A DNA stretch of 39,915 nucleotides from Chromera velia. Its lineage: Eukaryota; Sar; Chromeraceae. Under the pieces are notes generated by a model. It worked only from the letters and a program-made list of their open reading frames with translations. It did not search any database and was not told where the DNA came from. The stretch lies in the NCBI GenBank assembly GCA_018398765.1, contig JAHBMJ010004732.1:1-39915 (forward strand), written 5' to 3'. The translations under genes were made by a program, and so were the position numbers. Positions within the stretch are counted from its first letter, which is position 1. Each line of letters begins with the position of its first letter. This document shows positions 11,960-22,000 of the stretch, piece after piece.

Positions 11960-13004
11960 TCAGAAACCCTTCTTCTGCCTCTTGCCCCCCTTGCCCCCCT
12001 TCTTCCCATCCTTCTTCTTATCAGGGCAGACGGAAGCGAAGTGATCCTTCTCTCCGCACTCCTTGCATATGGTGCTGACAGCGGGGTACTTGTTGTCCTC
12101 GCCTCTGTGCAGGAGAGTGTACCCACAGTCCTTGCACCTGGGGGCCTTCCCGCTGCTGAACTGTCTGGACTGGCTTCTGCTGCAGGGCTGCTGGGGCTTG
12201 CAGTCCTGAGTGGAGTTGGCGACCTCCCTGTCCTCACAAGGCTGTCTGCCTCTCGTCCTGCCTCTCACCTTCCTCCGTCTGATGGCACGGAGCTTCTGCA
12301 TCAACCCAACATTGCGGGCGATCTTTTGTAGAAAGGCGTAGGAGAGGTTATCGTAGTCGAACTTGGAATCCTCATCCTCGGGGGAGACGGGTCTGCTCTC
12401 TGCGTCTGCCGCCTTCTGCTCAATTGCAGAAATTACGATCTGGGCGAGGGCAGCGGTGGTGACGACTCCTTTGAACTCGTCGTCGGTCATGAGGTTTTCA
12501 AGGACCTCCTTCTTCTCGGGTTTGGGGGGCACGTAGCCAGCCTTCTCACAGGATAGGATCTGCCCATCCATCTGGTTAGAAGCATCGATCAGCTTCTGAT
12601 CTTCGCGTCTCTCAAGGGTGCGAAACTTTTCCTTCTCCTCCTGTGTCTCAATCGCCTGCTCCTTTCCATACTCACTCTTTATTTTTTCAAAATTCGAAGC
12701 CCTTGTGTTCCAGCTTGTCCAAGTCGTGGGTCATCTTGTAGAACTTTCCCTTTGAGGCTCCTGTGTGGAGAGCCGCAGACCAAGCCGCAATCCTCGTTTC
12801 CTTGTCTGGAATCGCCTTCTCTGGCAGGTGGAGTTTGGCGTTCCGGCTAAAGGCAATGGCCCATATCTTCATTTCAGCCCTGTTCTGGATAGCAGTCACC
12901 CACTCAACCTTAGGGATGACATACTTCGGCTCCTCTGGAGTATGGTCGAAGCAACCAAGACTAGACAACACAGAAAGCGAAGGAGTAGACATTCTTGGAA
13001 TCAA
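11960..13004 (-). pseudogene. Copia gag, frameshifted
   Basis: Capsid/nucleocapsid region of the copia element. The first part (13004 down to 12687) has the HTPEEPKYVIPKVEWVTAI stretch typical of a structured gag core. A single-base frame change in the T run near 12690 then moves the reading to another frame, which continues to 11960. This second part has a charged middle section, an Arg-rich patch and one CCHC zinc knuckle, CKECGEKDHFASVC (C-X2-C-X4-H-X4-C), at about 12026-12067. It ends in a Lys/Gly-rich tail. The stop at 11960 overlaps the start of the pol frame, which is offset by one base, so translation of pol probably relied on frameshifting. Confidence 0.85.
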
Positions 13005-13054
13005 CGGAAGAGAAAAAGAAATCTGACGGACCGTGCACGCCTGAGGGCAGCAAA

Positions 13055-13315
13055 TGTAGAATATAGGAGGCTTAGGCTACGATCAAGAAAGGGACATCTA
13101 CTTCATAAGAAAGTCTGTCAGTCAAAGAAGTCGGAATGATCGGCTGATTCTGACTTCTGTGTAAAGGTCAATCAATCTTAAACGATCAATCGGATGCAAT
13201 TAATTCAACTCTGCAACATGAATCCGACAGAGCCGTGCGTCCCGGGCCCAGCCAGGGCATGTCGGTCCCGGCGTGCGCCGTCTTCCGATCGCATGCACGC
13301 CTGCTCAACTTCACA
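13055..13315 (-). repeat. 5' LTR of the copia element
   Basis: 261 bp, partner of 7431-7691. It keeps the canonical TG...CA ends and abuts the CCAGA target duplication at 13316-13320. Confidence 0.92.
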
Positions 13316-13320
13316 CCAGA
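13316..13320. repeat. Copia target-site duplication, right (CCAGA)
   Basis: Five bases identical to 7426-7430, exactly abutting the 5' LTR. Confidence 0.85.
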
Positions 13321-13745
13321 GCGAAGGTGACAGATCGGAAGAGAGCACCCGACTCTTACGTGAAAGTCGGTGCGAAAGCCTGACTCCGGGTGAAGAGGCT
13401 CAGACAAAGCTGCACAGACGAGGCCGCTTGGAGTGCGTTCCATTCGACATGCAGGCCTGCCACTTCCACAGGGAAGGGAAGTGCTCCCAAAGCGAAGGGA
13501 AACAAAATGCTCCGAGGGAATGGAGATGTTCGGAAGTGGTTCTCATTTTTACAGATGAAGTGATCGTTGATGCTGGTGACGGCCGCAATACGAAGCATCA
13601 AGATGAGGTCGTGACTCCAAGAGATACAAAGAGCAGCTGCTTCTGTTTCTTCCGCCAAGTTGCTGATCGAGATTCTTTTATATTGGGAGAGCAAGTGAGA
13701 AAGAGTGAATGAGGCTGTCCGGTCGTCCCGGGAGCCAGCACCACA
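13321..13745. other. Right internal remnant of the middle LTR element
   Basis: Lies between the copia insertion and the 5' LTR of the middle element. Open frames of 112 codons (minus, 13694-13356) and part of a 172-codon frame (plus) occur, but neither has a recognisable domain. With 7270-7425 it makes up the roughly 580-bp interior of the non-autonomous element. Confidence 0.55.
13721..13743 (-). other. Putative tRNA primer-binding site of the middle element
   Basis: On the plus strand this reads as a tRNA 3' end: a GGTCGTCCCGGG T-arm-like part, then AGCCAGC and ACCA. It lies two bases inside the 5' LTR. This fits the minus-strand orientation and makes the LTR assignment firmer. The exact tRNA is not identified. 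Confidence 0.6.
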
Positions 13746-14068
13746 TGAAGCAACAGCTAGTGAGCATTTAACTGAGCGACTCAGTGCTAGGCTATAACTT
13801 CACCTATATATGATCTCGATCTCGTGGCCTCATCGACAGAAGGAGTGTCAGTATATGTTCTCGCTGCTTGGCCTCTAGATAGGCCAGTTTGATGCAGTCT
13901 AGGATGCAGTGCTTTCTGTCTGATTGCATTTGTACATGCTCTATCGATCCGACGTGCATGCTGTATGCATGTGCATATATTTTTGCGTCACCTGCGCTCG
14001 CTTTACGCGCAGGCCATAAAGCTTTGACTTGGCGTGGATTGACTTAACTTCGTTGGTGCCACTTTACG
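13746..14068 (-). repeat. 5' LTR of the middle (TRIM-like) element
   Basis: 323 bp, same length as its partner at 6947-7269. It abuts the putative primer-binding site on its left. Its outermost base (14068) is G where the partner has A. Confidence 0.8.
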
Positions 14069-14161
14069 TTGTCAGGTGTTCTTAAGAGTAAAAAAGTAAA
14101 AAAGAAAAAAAAAAAGATCGCTTTTTTTTTTTTTTTTTTTTTTCTTTAGCCGACGCCTAGT

Positions 14162-14167
14162 CTAGTA
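14162..14167. repeat. Target-site duplication, right (CTAGTA)
   Basis: Direct repeat of 6800-6805, abutting the right inverted repeat of the outermost element. Confidence 0.55.
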
Positions 14168-14781
14168 ATAAATCAATGATATTACAATAGCTAGTATACC
14201 TCTTGTTTTAGTGATTATAGCTCCTGTTTAGTACAAGCTCATTGACAAATATTTTTTACTTTAAAACTTCAATATCAATAGCTATATATCCTACCTTGAA
14301 AATTTTCTTACTATATAAACCATTTCATCAGCATCCTAGTCATCATTATCACCATACGCCATCGCTATCGGCCCATAATAGGCGTTTAGCGTTCGGCAAG
14401 TCATAAAACGTAAGGCAGATTGTTAAATGATGAACCCTCATTTCGCAACATTTGGCAAATAGCTTAACAACTCCATTTCTTCCCTTTGATATCATTTAAA
14501 ACTCTATATAAAGCTGAATGAATTCAATGTGTACAAGTTTGATTAGAAGTTTGAGTTAAATTTAAATGAAATAAATTGAAACCACATGAAGCGGACTTTA
14601 AACAGACTAAAACAGCGAACTCATCTGAATCAATCATATGAATTTGGAAATGAATTGAACTTCGAATTGGTCTTGAGTGTTGAGAGGAGGGTTTTGCACG
14701 TTAATATATTGCACAGTTCTGTACAGCCTGCATGCGAGCAGGGTCTCTTGTTATCACGAACATGACCCATTGAATGTTCAC
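14168..14781. other. AT-rich intergenic DNA between the transposon nest and the RING gene
   Basis: No gene is seen. 14340-14393 matches 25577-25627 in inverted orientation (shared CATCGCTATCGGCC core). The end of this stretch contains the 3' flank of the minus-strand RING gene. Confidence 0.5.
14340..14393. repeat. Imperfect inverted repeat arm, left
   Basis: About 50 bp, imperfectly complementary to 25577-25627. The best block contains CATCGCTATCGGCC followed by YATAA and a GCGTYTARCGTT-like end. The pair encloses the RING gene and the lectin-ankyrin gene. Confidence 0.6.
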
Positions 14782-17501
14782 TCAGTCATCTTCGAATTCG
14801 ATTTCTTCCTCTTCGCCCTCTCCGTCTCCTGTTACCTCAATCTTCTCCTGCTCATCTTTCTTCTTTTCCTTCTTCTTGTCTGAGTCTGAAGGCCCACTGC
14901 TGCACTTCTTCGCGTCCACAATGAAGTCCTCCGAGTACTTTGGGGCAAGGTTGAAACCCCCAAAGCCAAACGAACGAGGAACTGCAGGCGCGGACGGACG
15001 TACCACACTGGCCGCAGCAGCAGCCGAGGAAGAAGAAGACGAGGAGCTGGAGGCTGCAGCGGCCGAGGAAGAAGACCCTCCCCTACTGCCCTCAGCCCTC
15101 ACTGAAGAATTTGAAAGCGCAAAAGCACTCGAAGGCATAGTAACGCGACGAAGCGCAGTCACAGGAACGACAACCGGCCTTTTCGAGGGACCCCCCCCCT
15201 GCCCTGCCACACCCGTGGGGCCATTATTGAAAATTAGCCCCCCACCAAACCCTGTTCCTCCCTCCTCTGACAAATTTTCAACAGGACGGGCTACTGCAAA
15301 AGAGAAGGGCATGCGTTCGATGCTTCTCTCAATTCTGTTCTTTAACGTTTCTGCATCCACTTTTCTCTTCCCTCCTTCCTCACCCTCTCCTCGTGCTTCG
15401 GCCTCTTCCCTTTTCCTCTTTGCTCTCTCCCGTCTCCTCTCCTGTCTGAATCTCTCCACTACTGCGCGAGCACGCGCCTCCTCTGCCTCTAACTTTTCCT
15501 CCTGACGTTTCGATCTCTCCTCTGCCCTTTTCTCTCTCTCTGCTTCCGTCAAACCTCTCCTTCTCCCTGCTGCTGCAGTAGCAGCAGCAGCACTTGAGGT
15601 GGCAGACGAACTGGCAGAAGCATCCTCCACTCCCTCCTCGCCTGCCCCTGTCCGTCTCCTTCTACCTCCAGCAGACGAAGACGAACGCAGGGAAGAGGCA
15701 GCAGAGGAGGAAGACGAAGAGGAAGAAGAACCTGCGGAAGTGCTGCGAGAGGAGGGGGAAGCACGAGGGCGCCCCCCCCCCCTTGAGGCAGAGGAAGAGG
15801 ATGCCCCCCTTCCGCCCCGAGTCCCCCGCCCACTTCTGCTTCTTGAAGTCTCTATCTGGTCTTCTTCCATGTTTTCGTTTTCCCTTTTGCTTGCCTTCTT
15901 CTGTTTGTCCCCCTTTCCCTTCCCAGCCGTTGCCCCCCCTTCTCGTACGTCCTCGGGAAAGTAGAGCTCCATCAACTCAGACACCCCCATTTCCTCATCC
16001 CCTTCCTCCTCTTCCTCTTCGTCGTCCTCTTCCTCTTCATCCTCGTCGGACGATTCTTCAAAATTCTGCAGCACCTCCTCCACTGCACGCTGCGAGAGGA
16101 GAGCCCAACGAGGAAAGAAGGAAGGGGCCGGCGGGGGGGACGACGGACGGAAGAAGAGAAGAAGCACAAGGATTGAAGGCAAACTAAAGGAGGGGGCTTA
16201 GGAGGAAAAGGGAAACTGTTGCTCTCAAAAACTAACGAGAACAGAGGGAGGGGGTGAAGGCAGGCAGTCGACATCATTCATGATGTTCTTTCTTCTCTTT
16301 TCCCTGTTTCCCTGGACACATCAGTGAACGTCAAGCAAATGGACGGGCTGGTAGATGGAAAGACAGATAGACGTACAAGCATTCACTCACGGAACTCAGA
16401 AAGAAACGACAGTGAGGGCGAGATGAAGCAAGGGGAACAAAAGTCATACAGAAAGATGTTCATGTTGATGTGCCTGTGAAGGACTACACCAAACCCAACA
16501 GCCTTTGTCTGCTGCCCAGAATTTTCTCTAGCAATCTATGTGCAAAGTGTTTGAATGAAGCAGAGCGAAAACAAGCGAGTTGGATGGAGGGCGAGACAGA
16601 GAAAGGCAAAAACAGATCCAAGCAAGTACGCAGGTAAACAAACCCACCCAAGACACTCGAGATCCGTCAAAGCTGTACGAGGCCGCGTGGTCAACCCGGG
16701 CCTTGCACTGGGGGCAGGACGAGTCTCGCTGGAGCCACATCTGCTTGCAAACAAAAACCGTCAAACAAAACAGGGGGGAGATGGATACAATACACAGTAT
16801 CCTGGTTCCTCTCAGTGCAATGGGAGCGGCGAGACCCGACACCAATTTGGCACACACAAATTTGAAGGGACGCATTGTGTGACTACAATGGAGACGTATG
16901 GCACCCATGAATCCTAAAAGTTTCATCGCATGGAAGGTAGGCCAAGATTACTTTTGACAGCTGGCAAACCGAACTCGTGGCGGCACACACGGCTTCGCAG
17001 AAACAAAACCGAGAGAAATGAGAAAACATGACTAGAGAAGGAAGCCATGCTCTCAAACCGTGGACTGGCAGGCAGGGGGGCAACTGGATTCACATGCACC
17101 AGCTGGTCTCTTCACGCTATTAATAGCAAGTCCTCACACCCACATTGATGCACTTGAAGTGGAACGTGTGGGAGCACGAGTCCAAAAGTCCAATCTTCTC
17201 ATCTCTCCGGGCCTTCACAGCGGAGTGCTTCGTCTCGGAGTCTTTCAGCTCAAACAGACAGGCACCTGCATCCAACGACAAATTGAAAACAAAAAATGCA
17301 AAAAAAAAAATCCAGGGATAACAGGCCGTCTCTGGCTGTCTGTCAGTTCACGCCAAGTTTTTGCAAAAAGTCAAGCTGACCACAGGGCTCCTCAAAGCAC
17401 TTCTTCAGTCTCTCATCGTCGAGCTTGTTGGGAAAAACGTAGTTCAACAAAACACCTTCACCTCCTCCTCTCCCCGTGCCGGTTTGCTGACGCCGTGACA
17501 T
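14782..17501 (-). CDS. RING-H2 finger protein with Ser-rich and acidic low-complexity tail (probable E3 ubiquitin ligase)
   Basis: The minus-strand exons 17501-17381, 17265-17144, 16740-16648 and 16089-14782 join in frame (phases 1, 0, 0) to give about 547 residues. The first three exons together build one RING-H2 finger: C40-X2-C43-X27-C71-X-H73-X2-H76-X2-C79-X10-C90-X2-C93, with CSHTFHFKC and SCPQC as landmarks. Known RING-H2 domains recruit E2 enzymes, so ubiquitin ligase activity is expected. Exon 4 encodes an acidic run, Arg/Ser-rich repeats, a charged probable coiled coil (TEAEREKRAEER onward) and an acidic C-terminus ending EFEDD. An ATG at 17540 in the same frame would add 13 residues. 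No ORF spans the finger, because two introns cut through it. It diverges from the lectin-ankyrin gene. Confidence 0.8.
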
Positions 17502-18037
17502 TGCCTTTTGGGGGGTGAAGAGTAATTGGAATGCCAACACAACTCACACGCTGAAAACTTCACTGCAAGCGCTCAGGTTTGGTTTGGCAACATCCAGCCC
17601 GAGTGGGTCCTTTCGGGTGAAGGGAACTCTTTTGAAGATGCACAGGAAGGAGTTGGGACTCGGGCTTCTAAGACAGTCTGCCAAAGAGGCAACTCTCCCG
17701 TTCAATTCAGATTTTTCGTGCGACATGCCGTGGCCCCGGCCCGCAAATCACGAATCGGATGACGGACCGCGAAAAGCCGAATTTGGAGACGGCTGTTCGA
17801 TCTGATCGACTGACCTTTATAGAGGATTCAAAGAAAAGCTCCGTTCTAATTGGCCTCCAGAGCAGTCATAAGTTTCATCTTCACGTTCCTGTCCTCTGTG
17901 TCACAGCTTTCGATCCTGTGTCTGTATTTCTGCGCTTACTCATCGCGTCGGAAGTGCAGTCTGTCTTTCGCCTCGCAGTGTAGTAGTCTTGCTGAGTACC
18001 TTTTCTTCACTTCCTTTTCGTCAGCTGAGAAATCAAA
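17502..18037. promoter_or_regulatory. Shared upstream region of two divergent genes
   Basis: About 0.54 kb separates the start codons of the minus-strand RING gene and the plus-strand lectin-ankyrin gene, so both promoters and 5' leaders must lie here. ATTGG (CCAAT complement) occurs at 17525-17529 and 17849-17853, and a TTTATAGA lies near 17816. None of these is proven to act as a promoter element. No other gene is seen. Confidence 0.45.
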
Positions 18038-19050
18038 ATGCATTTAAGGGTTCCTGTAGGGATCGCACTAGCGTTCTTTCTGGTGAGTCGCGTTTTTGTT
18101 GCTCCTCTCTTATCAACCCCACACCGGCACCGTTCTTGGATGTCACCTCCCTGAGTGCAGGGCGAGCGGAGTTCGCTCAGCGACGCCCAGCCTGTGAGCA
18201 CGACCGGGTGTCCCGAAGACTTCGTTCCGTTCCAGTACTACTGCTACAAGTTCGAACAGAGACGATGGGGGGGGGGCTCCTCGAAGTCCGAGGCCAGGGA
18301 GGCCTGTGAGGAGTCGGGAGCCTCTCTTCTGTCTCTGCACTCTGAGGTCATGCAGGAAGGGGGGCAGGAAGGGGCGAGGGGGTCCGTAGACTGCATTTCT
18401 GGCTTCCTGCTTGCTTTTGCTGCTTATGATTGGGCGTTGACACCCTGTTCATGGCTGCTCTTTCCTCTTTTCCCTTCGGCTCGACTGACTTGATGACTCA
18501 CCGTCTCGTCATCTTTCTCCCGAGCACACCGATCGAATCATTCAAGTAAGTCTGTTTGACCATGAACCTCGCAGGATGAGTGGGCGTTTCTTGAGGGTGA
18601 GTTCCGCAGAGGACGGTACGAACCTCTCTGGATTGGGGCGAATATGATCAGCCCCACTTCCTCTTCTTCCTCTTCCTCGTCTCCTTCTTCCAGCGTTACG
18701 GTTGAAGAGAGCAGACACAGGAATCTGACGTGGGATGACGGCACGCCATTCTTCTTCGGGTCTCAGCTCTACTCTCAGACTGCACCTAGACCTGTGGACA
18801 TCTGGGCCAGACAGACGGGGTTTGCGGCTTGTGCTGTGGTCCAGGTGCGTCTCTGTGCTTGGTGGTTCACGTATCATGCTTGCCTCCGCTCTTTGTTGGG
18901 CAGTTCAATTTTGCCTTTCATTCGTTCATTCGTTCATGTCCACATAGGAAGAGCCGGGTGGTCGGGATGCTTGATGACGCAAGTTGAAGCTTGCACATAC
19001 AGGCTCTCCCTCTCTATCTCATACAGATACGCACGCACACGCGCACACGC

Positions 19051-19091
<41 letters not shown>

Positions 19092-22000
19092 TACGCACGC
19101 ATACACACACGCACACACGCACGCACACACAGAGGAGAGGGGGAGAGACTGCGCAATGGATGAATGCGTGATGGTGGACGGAAGACAATTTTCCACCCGC
19201 TCAGTGCATCAGTGCCACGACGACTCTCTTTCTTTCTCCCTGCATGCATGGCTCTGCACTGGCAGGCCCCGTTGGAGAGGCAGACCGGGCAGCAGGACGA
19301 GTTCCGGGTCTCCCTGATGCCCTGCCAGTTGGACCAGAGGGGACAGATCTGCAAAGTCCTCAGACAGCCCTGGCAGGGTCAGGGGGGGGAGGATGGGCTG
19401 GAGCCTTTGTCTCTCCGTGTGGCTTTGAGGTCTCTCCGGTTGGATTTGTTGAAGGATCAACTGGACACTCTGGACGCAGACGTTCGGTCTCAGAGCGGAT
19501 GGGCAGTGAGGGAGTTGCTGGAGATGCGCACAGAGGCCCTTAAGCAGAGAAAGGAGTTCAATCCCCACAAGGCAGCACTGGCACTCAGACTGATGGCAAG
19601 CTACGGCGTGCCGGTGGACGAACCTGGAGAGGTCAGCTCCCCCCTCGCAGAAGCAGAAGAAAGGATCCATCCGCACAATCAAAACACATAAATCATCTAT
19701 CGGCATGCCCATTTGTTTGCGGAAGGAAGAGGGCTGGATGCTTAGCTCGTCTGGCTGTAGTTTCAAATAGGAATTCTCAAGACGACATTCATTGGCTGTT
19801 TTTTCTTCTCGACGTCCTTCTCTTCCCCGTGCTGCGTCCTGTCTTTTGGAGAGAGTGTATGATTCCTCAGCAACGGCCTGTATGGACGTAAGATAAGCGT
19901 CATGTACGTACTCTCTCCTCTCTCTTCTCTCTTCCTCGATCCCTCCCTCCCTCCAAATCTGCAGACGAACATCACAGCCCTCGCAAAGGCCGCTGCCTCT
20001 GCTGGTGACGTCCTTCTGACGAGAACCCTTCTGGATTTGGGGGCAGACCCGAACAGAAATTTCCCGGTGGGTCGGGAGAAAGATGCAGAGTTACACTGGC
20101 TGCAGTTCTTCCTTCTATCACAGAGGTCGGGAGAAAGATGCAGATCGAGTCTGTGCGAGGAAGTGGGGGGAGGAAACGAAATGGGGGATGCACACGAAGG
20201 GTCGGCTGAGTGAGTGTGGTGCAAATGGCAGATCTTTGCACTAAATTACTGTATCCATCTCTTTCGTTGTGTCTTCGCTCCCTCCCTCCCTCCCTCTCTG
20301 CAGGACGGCTCGACGCTTCTCCACGCCGTTGCTCGGGGTGCCAACTCGAACCTTGGAGATTTGGAGGGAGTGGTGGCCACCCTCGCTAGAGGGGGCGCTG
20401 TTGTGGATGCACTCGATCAGGTTGGTCAGTCTGTCTGTCTATTTGTTTGTCTGATTTTGTACAGCCATGTGCCTTCTCTCTCTGTTTCTTTCTCGCCTCT
20501 GACAGAAGAGAGCTCACTCACAGCGGGGGGGGCGGGTTGTTTGTGTTGTGTTGTGGAATTGCGGAATTTTGTTTGTTTGCATCGGCAGGGTCTGGATCTT
20601 GTCTAGGCTCGTAGAAAAATATGGGAGTGCATGGAATCCTTTTTAGCGGAAATCTAGTGGAAAGAAGTGGAACAGAAAAGAAGGTCCGGTGTCTGCTTAG
20701 AGTGATCTGACGAATTGCCGCAGTTAAGTGCAGATTGATGACTATCAATAGTTGAATCTGCACACGGACGGATAAACTGATGAGAAAATGCCCTCCCTCT
20801 GTTGTGCGCAGAACTCGATGAGTCCTCTCTTGGTTGCTGCTGGCGTTGGAAGGAGCGGTGCGAGAGTCGTGAAGGCACTCGCACGTGCAGGGGGGCTGGT
20901 GACACTCAGAGACCAGGTCAGTCAGTGGGGCAGGGAGGGGACTGCATGGGCTGGATTGATTGTTCGACGAGGGCCGGGACTCTCCGTTCTCTGATAAAAG
21001 GAGAAAACATGAAAACGGATGACTCGATCAACTTTTCATCTTTTCTTTCGGATGTCTCGGAGAAGCAGAAAGCTGCTGAGCCATGCCGAGCTCAAGGGTG
21101 TCGAGGACAAGCAGAAAGCTGCTGAGCCATACCGAGCTCAAGGGTGTCGAGGAGAAGCAGAAAGGGTAGCGTTATTATTCATTCCCCTTTGTCCCCTGTC
21201 TCTATACGTCTTTTTCTCTGAGGGTGCGTCCTCGTACATGTGAGTGTGTGTGTGTGTGTGTGTGCATCTTTGTTTCTTAAGTATATCCACCGTTCTCCTC
21301 TTCTCTTTGGATGCACGAATGCATGCATGCAGGATGGCAACAGCCCCCTCCACCTCGCTGCTCGGGCGGGCTCTGTGCAGTCTCTGAAGGAACTCCTGAG
21401 GGCAGGGGCAAACTTGGAAGCTCGAAACGATGTGCGTTAGTTAGCTCGGTTCGGCTCGGTTGGGTCGAGAACACTGAGTCGCATCCGTAGCGTGTGTGAA
21501 GCTAAACAATGAGACTTCGGGTCGAGGAGCCGTTTTGCCTTCCTTGCTCATGCAGTCATTGCATCTTCTCCCTTTTCCTCTTGTTCCCCTGGCTCCGTGC
21601 ATCGGCCGCTCGAGTCTCTACTATCAGGTGAAGCCGGATCTCAATTCCTCTGGCTCATCTCTCTCTATCTTGCCCCCCTCACTGTGACTCCTGGTTGCCT
21701 TTGTGTGTTTGCAGAAGGGGGAGACTCCCCTGTTCTCTGTGGCCTCCTCTCTCTCACGCAGCGACTTCCGTCTGGAGTGGGAGAGCATGGACGCCCTCCT
21801 GGAGGCAGGGGCAGACATCAACGCGAGAGATGTGAGAGGAGACACACCCTTCATGCACGCCCTCTTCGTGGGATCCACCGCTGTGGCCAAGTACCTGCTG
21901 GACTACGGAGCAGACCCTGGGGCCAGGAACAAGGTCACTCAAAATTTTGCTTGCAGGCTTTCTCAGTTGCGCTTGCAGGAGAATGCGGTGGCCGCCTTTT

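Larger units (their letters stand above)
7431..13315 (-). mobile_element. Ty1/copia LTR retrotransposon, full length but decayed
   Basis: Flanked by 261-bp LTRs (7431-7691 and 13055-13315) and by a 5-bp target duplication CCAGA (7426-7430 and 13316-13320). On the minus strand the order is gag with a CCHC knuckle, protease-like region, integrase, reverse transcriptase, RNase H. Integrase before reverse transcriptase is diagnostic of the copia order. The reading frames are broken by several stops and frameshifts, so the copy cannot encode its own proteins. The minus-strand run GGGGGGTGATTA beside the 3' LTR may be the polypurine tract. No TGG-type primer-binding site is evident after the 5' LTR; an internal-tRNA primer is possible. 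It sits inside the middle LTR element. Confidence 0.95.
6947..14068 (-). mobile_element. Middle layer: short non-autonomous LTR retroelement, split by a copia insertion
   Basis: Two 323-bp direct repeats (6947-7269 and 13746-14068) bound this element. Read on the minus strand each is TG...CA, except that the outer T of the right copy is C. Next to the right (5') LTR, minus-strand bases 13743 down to about 13721 begin TGGTGCTGGCTCCC. This is the complement of a tRNA 3' end finishing in CCA and so a primer-binding site. Next to the left (3') LTR, 7271-7285 is purine-rich on the minus strand (AAAGAAGGGAATAG), a polypurine tract. Without the inner copia insertion only about 580 bp lies between the LTRs, too little for gag-pol, so this is TRIM-like. 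No clean target duplication was found. Confidence 0.75.
6806..14161. mobile_element. Outermost layer: terminal-inverted-repeat element interrupted by LTR elements
   Basis: Both ends carry the perfect 18-bp inverted repeat ACTAGGCGTCGGCTAAAG (6806-6823, and its complement 14144-14161). On each side a long A or T tract follows, then a T-rich stretch, so the similarity extends inward imperfectly for roughly 80 bp. Immediately outside is a 6-bp direct repeat CTAGTA (6800-6805 and 14162-14167), the expected target duplication. Removing the inner LTR elements would leave about 234 bp (6806-6946 plus 14069-14161), the size of a MITE. No transposase is seen, so the superfamily is unknown. Confidence 0.6.

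Noticed and set aside
13356-13694. 112-codon minus-strand frame as gag of the middle LTR element
   Set aside because: No gag features or zinc knuckle; too short, and the element interior looks non-coding.
13721-13743. A genuine tRNA gene
   Set aside because: Only a 3'-end-like segment is present, with no D-arm or anticodon arm upstream; it fits a primer-binding site instead.
6942-14073. Target duplication for the middle LTR element (TTGTTCG versus TTGTC)
   Set aside because: The flanks are only loosely similar and offset; not a convincing duplication.
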